Shown here: positions 8,908 to 17,252 of the stretch, in pieces
How positions within the stretch are numbered: the first letter of the stretch is position 1
How the letters are laid out: each line of letters opens with the position of its first letter
DNA from: an uncultured Pseudomonadales bacterium
GTDB lineage: Bacteria; Pseudomonadota; Gammaproteobacteria; Pseudomonadales; CANNCY01
NCBI GenBank assembly: GCA_947503335.1
Contig: CANNCY010000006.1
Span: 62,001 to 126,000, forward strand
Length of the DNA: 64,000 nt
Direction: 5' to 3'
The notes under the pieces: generated by a model
Told to the model about the DNA's origin: nothing
Databases searched by the model: none
The model's input: the letters and a program-made list of their open reading frames with translations, nothing else
Program-made: the position numbers and the translations under genes

Positions 8908-9890
8908 GATTCGGCCTGCATCTGCATCACAACCTTACCTACCGCTTTTCGATCGATAAACAGATTGAGCGCTTGTGTTACTTGATCAAGAGCATATATC
9001 TGAGTGACTAACGGGTTTAGCTTACCCTGCTCGAACATTTCAAATAGCTCGACGAAATTCTGTTCGTTAGCGCCCGGATCTTTCATCAACCAAGCTCCCC
9101 AGAAAACTCCGACAATACTAGAACTTTTCAAGAGTGCTAAATTGGTTTTAAAGGCTGGTATTTCACCGCTCGCAAAACCGATAACCAATATACGACCATC
9201 CCAAGCTACGCAGCGAGTTGCGGTTTGAAACAATTCGCCACCAACAGGATCGTAGATAACATCAGCACCCTTACCCTCAGTTAACTCTTTAACGCGAGCT
9301 TTAAGATCTTCTTTACCATAGTTAATAACAAAATCAGCACCGGCTGATTGAGCATATTCTAATTTTTCGTCACTACTTGCTGCAGCGATGACTGTGGCGC
9401 CCATTGCCTTGCCTAGCTCTACCGCTGCTAAGCCAACCCCACCACTGGCACCTAAGACCAATAGGGTTTCGCCCGCCTTTAGATTGCCTCGCTGCTTTAG
9501 CGCGTAATAGCTGGTGCCATAGATCATGTTAAACCCGCAACCAACATTCATCGACATATTGTCAGGTAGCTTGCGCACAGTAGACTCGTGGCTTTTAACT
9601 TTTTCGGCATAGCCGCCAATTAAGTTGGCGACCATCACACGATCACCCACAGCAACACGACTAACGCCTTCACCGATCGCCGTTACCACACCAGCGGTTT
9701 CTGAGCCGGGCGTAAATGGCATAGGCGGTTGAAACTGATACTTACCATTAATCTGTAAGGTGTCAGGAAAGTTAAGTGCAGCGCTGTAAACATCAATCAG
9801 TACTTCACCAGGGCCAGCCTGCGGATCAGTAACCTCTTCGATGACTAACTGTTCGGGGCCACCATATTCTTTACACAATACTGCTTTCAT
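8904..9890 (-). CDS. NADPH:quinone oxidoreductase family protein
   Basis: Medium-chain dehydrogenase/reductase of 328 aa, the zinc-free quinone oxidoreductase type. The N-terminal GroES-like part carries PGSETAGVVTAIGEGVSRVAVGDRV, and the Rossmann fold begins with LGASGGVGLAAVELGKAMGA near residue 145. The catalytic zinc cysteines of alcohol dehydrogenases are absent. It probably reduces a quinone or an alpha,beta-unsaturated carbonyl compound with NADPH. It lies 12 bp downstream of a thioesterase gene and appears to form a three-gene leftward operon with the two thioesterases. Members of this family are frequent beside acyl-CoA genes, with uncertain physiological substrates. Confidence 0.85.
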   Translation of the reverse strand: MKAVLCKEYGGPEQLVIEEVTDPQAGPGEVLIDVYSAALNFPDTLQINGKYQFQPPMPFTPGSETAGVVTAIGEGVSRVAVGDRVMVANLIGGYAEKVKSHESTVRKLPDNMSMNVGCGFNMIYGTSYYALKQRGNLKAGETLLVLGASGGVGLAAVELGKAMGATVIAAASSDEKLEYAQSAGADFVINYGKEDLKARVKELTEGKGADVIYDPVGGELFQTATRCVAWDGRILVIGFASGEIPAFKTNLALLKSSSIVGVFWGAWLMKDPGANEQNFVELFEMFEQGKLNPLVTQIYALDQVTQALNLFIDRKAVGKVVMQMQAES

Positions 9891-9902
9891 TATTGTCTCC
9901 TG

Positions 9903-10328
9903 TTAGTACTGCATTACAGCCATCGTGATACGTGATTCACAAATAGCCTTGCTCTGTTCGTCTTCTATTTGAATTCGCCATACATGCGAGCGACGCCCAA
10001 TATGAACCGGCGTTGTTGTAGCATACACATAGCCGCTAGAAATTGGCCTAAGATGGTTGGCGTTAATTTCTTGGCCAACGGCATACTCTTTAGTGTTATC
10101 TAAACAGCAATTAGCTGCGATGCTACCTATGCTTTCTGCTAACACTACCGACGCCCCACCGTGCAAAACTCCCATCGGTTGATGAGTTTTTGCAGTGACC
10201 GGCATACGCGCCTTTAAAAAATCATCACCAACCTCGATTACTTCAATATCAAGAAACTCGGCGATCGTATTTTTTGACATTCCATTTAAATCTTCGGGCC
10301 CAAACGAGCTTGCCCAGATAGCACTCAT
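9903..10328 (-). CDS. PaaI-type hotdog thioesterase
   Basis: Acyl-CoA thioesterase of the PaaI/YdiI class, 141 aa from the ATG at 10328. This start overlaps the stop of the upstream gene as ATGA and gives the normal family length; an upstream in-frame extension would run into that gene. The core motif MGVLHGGASVVLAESIGS carries the substrate-site residues of the hotdog helix. It should hydrolyse CoA esters such as aryl- or hydroxyacyl-CoA. Overlap with the upstream thioesterase gene implies translational coupling. Confidence 0.85.
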   Translation of the reverse strand: MSAIWASSFGPEDLNGMSKNTIAEFLDIEVIEVGDDFLKARMPVTAKTHQPMGVLHGGASVVLAESIGSIAANCCLDNTKEYAVGQEINANHLRPISSGYVYATTTPVHIGRRSHVWRIQIEDEQSKAICESRITMAVMQY

Positions 10329-11206
10329 TTTTTGCTCCACTGTCTGATTAATCCTTCTTGTGCGGTAGAGGCTATTAGCTCGCCAGACTGAGTAAAAATC
10401 TGACCTCGAGCAAAACCTCTTGCGCCACTCGCTGTTGGGCTTTCCATGTGATAGTAGAGCCACTCATCAAATCTAAACGGGCGATGAAACCAAATACTGT
10501 GATCTAAACTAGCTATCTGCATATCAGGCATGAATGGTGTAACACCATGGGGTCTAAGCGCTGTGCCAACAAAATTAAAATCTGACGCATAAGCCATCAA
10601 GAACTGGTGCATACTAAGATCGTCACCGATTGGGCTGGCCAAGCGCATCCAAATACCCTGGTGGGGCTCTTTTCGCTCAGCCTTTAACGGGTTATTAGGG
10701 TCAACAACCCTTAATTCAATCGGCATACCCTGGTCTAATCGGCGCTTTAATTGCGGCGGAATCATATCGCCCATCTCTAGCCAACGCTCAGCTTCGCTAG
10801 ATACGGTATCAACATCAACGGCATCGGGCATGGGCACCGAGTGCTCAAAACCAGACTCTACTTTTTGAAACGACGCTGACAGATTAAATATCGGCCGCCC
10901 GCCCTGCGTTGCTGTAACACGGCGAGTACAAAAGCTCTTACCATCGCGAAGACGCTCGACATGATAGACAACATTGGCAAATGCGTCGCCTGCCAACAAA
11001 AAGTAGCTTTGGCAACTATGCAACACCAAATGTTCATCAACGGTTTGCTGGGCTGCAGATAGCGCTTGCGCGATTACTTGCCCGCCAAAGATTCGCCCGT
11101 TAAACAGATTCTGGCTTTCGCCGACAAAGAGATTTTCGTCGATTTTATTCAACGCTATAGCATCAATTAGCTTTTCAAGTGCAGGCTGAAGACCCTCAGT
11201 AGGCAT
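10325..11206 (-). CDS. tesB: Acyl-CoA thioesterase II
   Basis: TesB-like double-hotdog thioesterase, 293 aa. The ATG at 11206 is chosen because AAAGGAG lies 6 bases upstream; the longer in-frame start at 11242 has none. The N-terminal GRIFGGQVIAQAL and the C-terminal SLDHSIWFHRPF and STAQEGLIR segments hold the Asp and Gln that act on the thioester in E. coli TesB. It hydrolyses medium- and long-chain acyl-CoA, probably to relieve CoA trapping during catabolism. It leads a leftward operon with a PaaI-type thioesterase and an oxidoreductase. Confidence 0.9.
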   Translation of the reverse strand: MPTEGLQPALEKLIDAIALNKIDENLFVGESQNLFNGRIFGGQVIAQALSAAQQTVDEHLVLHSCQSYFLLAGDAFANVVYHVERLRDGKSFCTRRVTATQGGRPIFNLSASFQKVESGFEHSVPMPDAVDVDTVSSEAERWLEMGDMIPPQLKRRLDQGMPIELRVVDPNNPLKAERKEPHQGIWMRLASPIGDDLSMHQFLMAYASDFNFVGTALRPHGVTPFMPDMQIASLDHSIWFHRPFRFDEWLYYHMESPTASGARGFARGQIFTQSGELIASTAQEGLIRQWSKK

Positions 11207-11374
11207 AGTAACTCCTTTAATATTAGGCTGTATCATACTCACAGAAGCGCAAACTAGCCATTACCCATCATTTTCGGTGCCGAGTATCAAGCCACTGAAT
11301 AGTGCTTTATAAAGGCGTTCCACAAACCGAAAATGGGTGTATCCTTGAAACAAATATCATAAGAGGATGACCCA

Positions 11375-12208
11375 GTGTCAAAAACGATCGATACAGGTAC
11401 TGACCACCTATTAGCCGAGGTTACTGACGGCGTAGGTATTATCACATTAAACCGCCCTGATGCCCGAAACGCATTGAGCACAGAAATGATCGATGCCCTA
11501 GGCATGGTTTTAGCCAAATTTGAATTAGATCGAGCAGTTAAGGCGGTCGTTGTAACCGGCGCAGGCAAAGGGTTCTGTGCGGGTGGCGATGTAAAGGGTT
11601 TTCACGCCGAGAACCAGGGCCAAGCAAGCGAAGACGCACCTACGATGGACGAGCGCATCGCAGCGCAGCGTGTGTGGCAACACGCTACTGCCGGTAAGAT
11701 GTACCGTATGGCTAAGCCCGTTATTGCGGCGTTACCCGGCGCTGCTGCTGGTGCAGGTATGTCGTTGGCACTAGCTGCAGATTTTCGTATTTTCTCAGAG
11801 AACGCGTTTATCACCAGTGCCTTTGGCATGATCAGTTTTAGCGGCGATTTTGGTGGTACCTATTTTCTGAGCAAGCTGGTACCTATGAACGTTGCTAAAA
11901 AGATCTACTACTTCTCGCAACGCCACGACGCGAAAGAATGTGAAAAGCTAGGCATAGCCGACATGGTTGTGCCGGCAGAAGAACTACAAGCTACCGCCTT
12001 ATTTATGGCCAAGCAACTAGCCAACGGCCCAACAGTAGCTACCCGCTATTTCAAAGAAAACATTACCCGTGCCTATGACGCCGGCAAGATGGAAGATTGC
12101 CTAGATCTTGAAGTAACCCATCACTGGCACACAGGTTTAACCGAAGATCACAAAAATGCGGTAGCAGCTTTTGTTGAAAAGCGCGCTCCCGAATTTAAAG
12201 GACGCTGA
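11375..12208 (+). CDS. Enoyl-CoA hydratase/isomerase family protein (isomerase-like active site)
   Basis: Crotonase-fold protein of 277 aa. The oxyanion-hole segments ALPGAAAGAGMSLALAAD and NRPDARNALS are clear. The two catalytic glutamates of true enoyl-CoA hydratases are not at their expected places: GGGCEL is here GAGMSL, and the second site reads SAFGMISFSGDFGGTYFL. The Asp two residues before the GG pair matches the acidic residue of PaaG-type isomerases (PDxGG). An isomerase or other crotonase activity is thus more likely than hydration. It lies 14 bp upstream of an acyl-CoA dehydrogenase gene in an obvious operon; a GAGG ribosome site precedes the ATG. Confidence 0.85.
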   Translation: MSKTIDTGTDHLLAEVTDGVGIITLNRPDARNALSTEMIDALGMVLAKFELDRAVKAVVVTGAGKGFCAGGDVKGFHAENQGQASEDAPTMDERIAAQRVWQHATAGKMYRMAKPVIAALPGAAAGAGMSLALAADFRIFSENAFITSAFGMISFSGDFGGTYFLSKLVPMNVAKKIYYFSQRHDAKECEKLGIADMVVPAEELQATALFMAKQLANGPTVATRYFKENITRAYDAGKMEDCLDLEVTHHWHTGLTEDHKNAVAAFVEKRAPEFKGR

Positions 12209-12222
12209 GAAGAGAGATAACT

Positions 12223-13458
12223 ATGTCATTGTATAACTTAGAGCTATCAGAAGAATTTGCTCCCGTTTTAGAAGAAGTTAAGCAGTTTATTGCAACGGAG
12301 GTTGAGCCCGTTGAAGAGGAGTTCTATTCGTTAACCGGCGCTGAAGGCGACCGCTGGACGCTTACCTCTCGCCAATCAGATATTCTAGAGACCCTAAAGG
12401 CTAAAGCACGCAGCAAGGGATTATGGAACTTCTTTTTACCCCGCGAAGAAGATGGCGTAAAGATCACTAATTTAGATTACGCATATCTAGCCGAAGAGAT
12501 GGGCCGTTCACACCTAGCCTCAGAAGTATTCAATTGTTCTGCCCCTGATACCGGCAACATGGAAGTACTTTACAAGTACGGTAGCGAAGCGCAGAAAGAA
12601 CAGTGGCTTAAACCTTTGCTTGCCGGCGAAATTCGTTCATGTTTTGCAATGACCGAGCCTGACACTGCTTGCTCTGATGCTAAGAACGTATCAACCACTG
12701 CTTATCTTGACGGTGATGAGTGGGTCATTAACGGCGAGAAATTTTATATTTCGGGCGCTGGCGACTCTCGCTGTAAAATCATTATTTGTATGGTTAAAAC
12801 CAGCCCAGATCATGCCGATCCCAACAAGCAGCAGTCGCAGATTTTAGTACCTATGGACGCCGAAGGTGTTGAAGTACTTGGCCCTATGCACGTATTTAAC
12901 ATGGACGACGCCCCTCACGGCCACATGCATATGCGCTTTACGAACGTTCGTGTACCTAAAGACAATATTATTTTAGGTGAAGGCCGAGGCTTTGAGATTT
13001 CGCAAGGCCGCTTAGGCCCAGGTCGTATTCACCACTGCATGCGTTCACTAGGCGCAGCAGAAGAAGCATTGAAGTTGATGATCGAGCGCGGCGTATCGCG
13101 TAAAGCCTTTGGTAAAGAGCTTGTGCGTCTTGGCGGCAATATCGATATCATCGCTCAAGCACGAATGGACATCGACATGGCTCGCCTATACCTTTTGCAG
13201 GCTGCGAAAGCGATGGACAGCCTTCCTATTAAAGCCGCACGAGTTTACGTGCACGCAATTAAAGCCGTGATTCCTGAAATGGCTTGTCGTATTATCGACC
13301 AAGCAATTCAAATGCATGGCGCAACCGGCGTATCGCAGTGGTCTAAATTGCCACAAATGTACATGAATCAGCGCACCCTACGTCTAGCTGATGGCCCAGA
13401 CGAAGTGCACCGTATGGTAGTGGGCCGTTACGAAATTGCTAAACACTTGCATCTATAA
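12223..13458 (+). CDS. Acyl-CoA dehydrogenase (ACAD10/11-like)
   Basis: Flavoprotein of 411 aa that introduces a trans-2,3 double bond into an acyl-CoA and passes electrons to ETF. FAD-binding CFAMTEPDTACSDAKNVSTT and WVINGEKFYISGAG lie in the middle domain. The C-terminal DGPDEVHRMVVGRYE carries the family's catalytic glutamate (DEVH). The overall pattern is closest to the ACAD10/11-type bacterial enzymes, which are known to handle long or branched acyl groups. It forms a two-gene operon with the crotonase gene upstream. Confidence 0.9.
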   Translation: MSLYNLELSEEFAPVLEEVKQFIATEVEPVEEEFYSLTGAEGDRWTLTSRQSDILETLKAKARSKGLWNFFLPREEDGVKITNLDYAYLAEEMGRSHLASEVFNCSAPDTGNMEVLYKYGSEAQKEQWLKPLLAGEIRSCFAMTEPDTACSDAKNVSTTAYLDGDEWVINGEKFYISGAGDSRCKIIICMVKTSPDHADPNKQQSQILVPMDAEGVEVLGPMHVFNMDDAPHGHMHMRFTNVRVPKDNIILGEGRGFEISQGRLGPGRIHHCMRSLGAAEEALKLMIERGVSRKAFGKELVRLGGNIDIIAQARMDIDMARLYLLQAAKAMDSLPIKAARVYVHAIKAVIPEMACRIIDQAIQMHGATGVSQWSKLPQMYMNQRTLRLADGPDEVHRMVVGRYEIAKHLHL

Positions 13459-13467
13459 AGGGCTTTA

Positions 13468-14329
13468 ATGCCCTTGTTACACAAGGGTATCATCTCGACC
13501 GAGCACTGGCTTTTTATCGCATCAACACCGCGCCACCTATATCAGGCGGTCGCGGTTACCTTAAATGCTCAGGTAGCAAGCAGCCTTGTTACCTTTGACC
13601 TACCCAGCGAATCACCACTTGTTTCTCAAGCTGTAGATGGCCACTACTTTGCAAATACACTAGTACTAACTCGCCCTAACAAGTCTAGCGAGCGCAAACA
13701 AGCGTTTAAGCAGCAGAAGCAAATCAGCGCACTGATCGATAAAATAAAGCCTTCACGTGTATTAGTTGGCAACGATTATCAGCCGCTGTGCCAATAGGCT
13801 TTGCATTACGCCAAACAGCGAACCGCTATCTAACACCATTTTCTTAACTGAAGGTTTTCAGCGTTTAGCATCGCAAGCTGCTAAACGCGTTGATTTTGAC
13901 AGCCGTACATTGAGCAATGTGCAGTATATTTTTATGGTGCCCCACCCCACGATGTTCGACAATCTATACGGCGGGCTCGAATCGATACAGTCTATGCTTA
14001 CCGCTATTAGCAATGCAGGCTATCACATCGCTGTAAAGCAGCACCCCCGTGCTACTGAGGGTTTGGAGTTAGATCATTTAAATCTGAATTATCTACCTAC
14101 GCAGTTACCCGCAGAGCTGATCTTTACAATGGTGCCCGATGATGCGGTAGTGATCGGTGACCTTTCGAGCGCAATGATTAGCGCCATTCTGATGCTGGGG
14201 TCTAAACGAGTTATATCTATTGAGACTCAATCAGGTGCCTTTACCGCCCAGATGCGACCAATACTTCACGAACTTGACGCAACAATCATTAGTGCCAATG
14301 ATCTTGAGACTAGGCTACGTGCGCTATAA
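13468..14329 (+). pseudogene. Frameshifted sialyltransferase-like (polysialyltransferase family) gene
   Basis: Two partial reading frames together look like one glycosyltransferase. The first (13468-13797) starts HWLFIASTPRHLYQAV and ends LVGNDYQPLCQ; the VGND element is typical of the alpha-2,8-polysialyltransferase family. The second (frame open to 14329) holds HIAVKQHPRA, LPAELIF and AVVIGDLSSAMISA, like the HP and S/T motifs of that family. Around 13785-13840 a third frame reads PIGFALRQTANRYL with good codons, so there may be two indels. It starts 9 bp behind the acyl-CoA dehydrogenase gene. A sequencing error would have the same appearance; family assignment is from memory of motifs. 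Confidence 0.5.
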
Positions 14330-14435
14330 GCCCACAAATGAGTTGTCGTTAATACACACTATCATCACGATTGCGCCGCCCTCTTACAAAAACTGTCTAC
14401 ACTTAGACTAATAACCTTAGCCTGAGAGTAACTGG

Positions 14436-15335
14436 GTGGCCCACGAGTCTGTCAACATTCTATTAGTCGACGATAATCCTGTAGACTGCATGCGTATCGA
14501 AACCTTATTAGAGCAAATCGACGATCTAGATGTGCATGTTGTGTCAGAATGCGATCATCAAGCGGTCGATATTGATCAGATCAAAGATTATGACTTAATG
14601 CTTCTCGATTACTACCTAGGTGATACAACAGGTATCGAATTTGCCAAGGCCAATCATCTAACAGAATCACTACCAGTCATTGTATTGACCGGCACCCCTT
14701 CTAACGAAATTGATCAACAATCACTTGAAACGGGTATCTCAGACTTACTGCCCAAACATGATATCGACCCATCAATGCTTTCGCGCCGTATTCGATACAC
14801 GCTGCATCACTTTAATCGCACACAGGTATTAAAGAATCAGGCCTTTTACGACGCGCTAACGCAACTGCACTCGCGCCAATACTTTGAAGAGCAAGCGATT
14901 ACGGCGATTTGCAAACTGGCAAGAAGTGGCGAAGGGCTGGGGGTTCTGATGATCGACTTAGATAAGTTTAAAGCTATCAATGACACGTACGGGCATGCAG
15001 CGGGTGATTACGCACTTCAGTTTGCAGCTAAGCAGATTAGCAAGTGCGTACGTGATACTGACTTAGTAGCTCGTTTAGGTGGTGACGAATTTGCGGTATG
15101 CCTTGAAAATGTCTCTAGCGAGGTATTGCAGCGTGTCGCCAATAAAATTGTCAGCGAGGTCACCAGTTTGATTGACTATCAAGGATCAAAACTAGACCTT
15201 GGCTGCAGCGTCGGTGGCACCATTACCTTCTTACCCACTCTGCTACCAGATCTATTAGCCCGTGCCGACGAAGCGCTATACCAAGTAAAAGACGCCGGCC
15301 GTGGGCATGCTATTATTTTAGGTATGACCCAATGA
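14436..15335 (+). CDS. Receiver-GGDEF diguanylate cyclase
   Basis: PleD/WspR-like response regulator of 299 aa that should make cyclic di-GMP when phosphorylated. The receiver domain (about 5-120) has the acidic pair DD at 12-13 and phospho-acceptor Asp58 in MLLDYYLG. The GGDEF domain (about 135-299) has RLGGDEFAV near residue 215, and RDTD five residues before it is an intact inhibitory I-site, so product feedback is expected. The start is GTG at 14436, supported by GAGAG upstream and by the receiver beginning at once. It is followed 16 bp later by a stand-alone receiver gene, suggesting one signalling unit. Confidence 0.9.
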   Translation: MAHESVNILLVDDNPVDCMRIETLLEQIDDLDVHVVSECDHQAVDIDQIKDYDLMLLDYYLGDTTGIEFAKANHLTESLPVIVLTGTPSNEIDQQSLETGISDLLPKHDIDPSMLSRRIRYTLHHFNRTQVLKNQAFYDALTQLHSRQYFEEQAITAICKLARSGEGLGVLMIDLDKFKAINDTYGHAAGDYALQFAAKQISKCVRDTDLVARLGGDEFAVCLENVSSEVLQRVANKIVSEVTSLIDYQGSKLDLGCSVGGTITFLPTLLPDLLARADEALYQVKDAGRGHAIILGMTQ

Positions 15336-15351
15336 CTCTGAGCGCATTCAC

Positions 15352-15765
15352 ATGATTTTGGTGGTCGACGATAGCGAAACTGAGCTAGAAGTAACCAAGC
15401 TTGTGCTTGAGCAGGTCGGTTTTGAAGGCGAGCTATTAACCTCGCCCGACGGGCGCGAAGCCATCGACTTACTTTGGCAGCTATTTCAAGAAAACAGGCT
15501 GCCAGATATCATTCTTTGCGATCTAAATTTAGAAAACATAGGCGGCCTATCGTTAATTAAACGATTGCGAAACATCCACGAATTTAGATTGATTCCTATC
15601 ATCATCTTAAGCGGCGCAGATTTTAGCGACGATGTTAAAGCCTGCTACGAAGCCGGCGCTAATGCCTATATTAAAAAGCCTGCCGACTTAACGAGTAAAA
15701 TAGACGTTGTACGCAACCTGCTTCAATTCTGGCTAACAGACACCTCTTTACCCTATCAATCGTAA
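15352..15765 (+). CDS. Single-domain response regulator
   Basis: CheY-like receiver of 137 aa with no output domain. DD at 6-7, phospho-acceptor Asp57 in IILCDLNLE, the conserved Ser in IILSGAD and Lys in YIKKPADL are all in place, so phosphorylation is likely. Close spacing after the receiver-GGDEF gene suggests the two share a histidine kinase or that this one modulates phosphate flow to the cyclase. No kinase gene is nearby. Confidence 0.85.
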   Translation: MILVVDDSETELEVTKLVLEQVGFEGELLTSPDGREAIDLLWQLFQENRLPDIILCDLNLENIGGLSLIKRLRNIHEFRLIPIIILSGADFSDDVKACYEAGANAYIKKPADLTSKIDVVRNLLQFWLTDTSLPYQS

Positions 15766-15812
15766 ACAATCACTGCTATACATAGTGGCCTAAACAACCT
15801 TTAGGAGCTCAC

Positions 15813-17252
15813 ATGTCTTTCGTGTTCGCCATCGACCAAGGCACATCTAGCAGCCGTACACTAGTTTGCAACGACAAAGCCGAAGTAATACACATTGAAC
15901 AACAAGACTTTGACTTGATCTATCCCGAAAATGGCTGGGTAGAACAGTGCCCTGACACGCTTTTTACAACGGTTTTAAAAACCTATCTGGCCGCTCGAGC
16001 TAGCTTTGAACCCTGTTGTATCGGCATTACCAACCAACGTGAAACGACTATTGTTTGGCGCCGCGATACGGGCGAGCCGATTTACAACGCAATCGTATGG
16101 CAAGACCGGCGCACTCAAGATTTTTGTGAAGAGCTTAAAGAAAAAGGTGTCGAACAGCTGTTGGTCGATACCACTGGCCTAATGATAGACCCCTACTTTT
16201 CGGCCTCAAAGATCGCTTGGATACTAGACAACGTCGACGGCGCACGCGAGATGGCCGAGCGAGGCGAACTGATGTTTGGCACCGTCGATACCTGGATTCT
16301 ATATCGACTTACTAATGGCGAAGTACACGCAACCGATGCAACTAACGCCTCTAGAACGCAGTTATTTGATATTCATACTCAACAGTGGAGTGAGCCACTT
16401 TGTAACCTGTTCAACGTACCAATGAGCATGTTGCCAAAGGTGCTAGATAGTGCTGACAACTATGGGCGAGTAAGTACCCACATCGACTCGGCTAGCCCCG
16501 CTATTACAGCCATGATCGGCGACCAGCAAGCAGCCTTAGTGGGTCAACGTTGTTTCAAACCAGGCCAATCAAAGAGCACCTTTGGCACGGGTAGTTTTTT
16601 GATGGTAAATACCGGCACCATCGCGACACAGCCTGATAACGGGTTGCTAACAACCGTCGCCTACCGAATAAATGGCCAACCTTACTACGCTATCGAAGGC
16701 GCAATTTTTATGGCCGGCGCTAGCGTGCAATGGTTAAGAGACAGCTTGCAAGTAATCGATGATGCCCCGGCCTCTGAAGCACTTGCCCGCGAGGCGAACC
16801 CTCATCATCAAGTGATCTTAGTGCCCGCTTTTACGGGGCTAGGCGCGCCTCACTGGGCACCGAACGCCCGAGCAGCCATATTCGGTTTAACCCGCGATGC
16901 AGGGCGAGCCGAGATTACCGCGGCAACCCTAGAAGCCTCGGCGTTTCAAACCCTTGATTTGTTAGAAGCAATCAATGCAATGGGGCAGTCTTGCGAGGGG
17001 CTAACCATTGATGGCGGTATGTCAGCCAACCGCTGGTTTTGTCAGGCGTTAGCAGATATCTGTCAAATAGAGGTACGTCAATCAGACGAAACTGAAGGCA
17101 CTGCAATCGGCGCGGCAATATTGGCTCTTTGGCAAGGGCGAGTATCTGAGCTGGCGCCGCCGCTGCAATCGACCTGTTTTGAGCCAAGCGGCAAGGGAGA
17201 TCACCCAAGATTAAGCGCTTGGCGTCAGGCTATCGGGGCTATTCCTCGATAG
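15813..17252 (+). CDS. glpK: Glycerol kinase
   Basis: FGGY-family kinase of 479 aa that converts glycerol to sn-glycerol 3-phosphate. Recognisable parts are FAIDQGTSSSRTLV at the N-terminus, GITNQRETTIVWRRDTGEPIYNAIVWQDRR (cited only by its ends: NQRET and WQDRR), MIGDQQAALVGQ and FGTGSFLMVNTG. It is about 20 residues shorter than the E. coli enzyme, the difference being at the C-terminus. TAGGAG precedes the ATG. No glpF or glpD is adjacent. Its 3' end overlaps the convergent nhaA gene by 14 bases. Confidence 0.93.
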   Translation: MSFVFAIDQGTSSSRTLVCNDKAEVIHIEQQDFDLIYPENGWVEQCPDTLFTTVLKTYLAARASFEPCCIGITNQRETTIVWRRDTGEPIYNAIVWQDRRTQDFCEELKEKGVEQLLVDTTGLMIDPYFSASKIAWILDNVDGAREMAERGELMFGTVDTWILYRLTNGEVHATDATNASRTQLFDIHTQQWSEPLCNLFNVPMSMLPKVLDSADNYGRVSTHIDSASPAITAMIGDQQAALVGQRCFKPGQSKSTFGTGSFLMVNTGTIATQPDNGLLTTVAYRINGQPYYAIEGAIFMAGASVQWLRDSLQVIDDAPASEALAREANPHHQVILVPAFTGLGAPHWAPNARAAIFGLTRDAGRAEITAATLEASAFQTLDLLEAINAMGQSCEGLTIDGGMSANRWFCQALADICQIEVRQSDETEGTAIGAAILALWQGRVSELAPPLQSTCFEPSGKGDHPRLSAWRQAIGAIPR

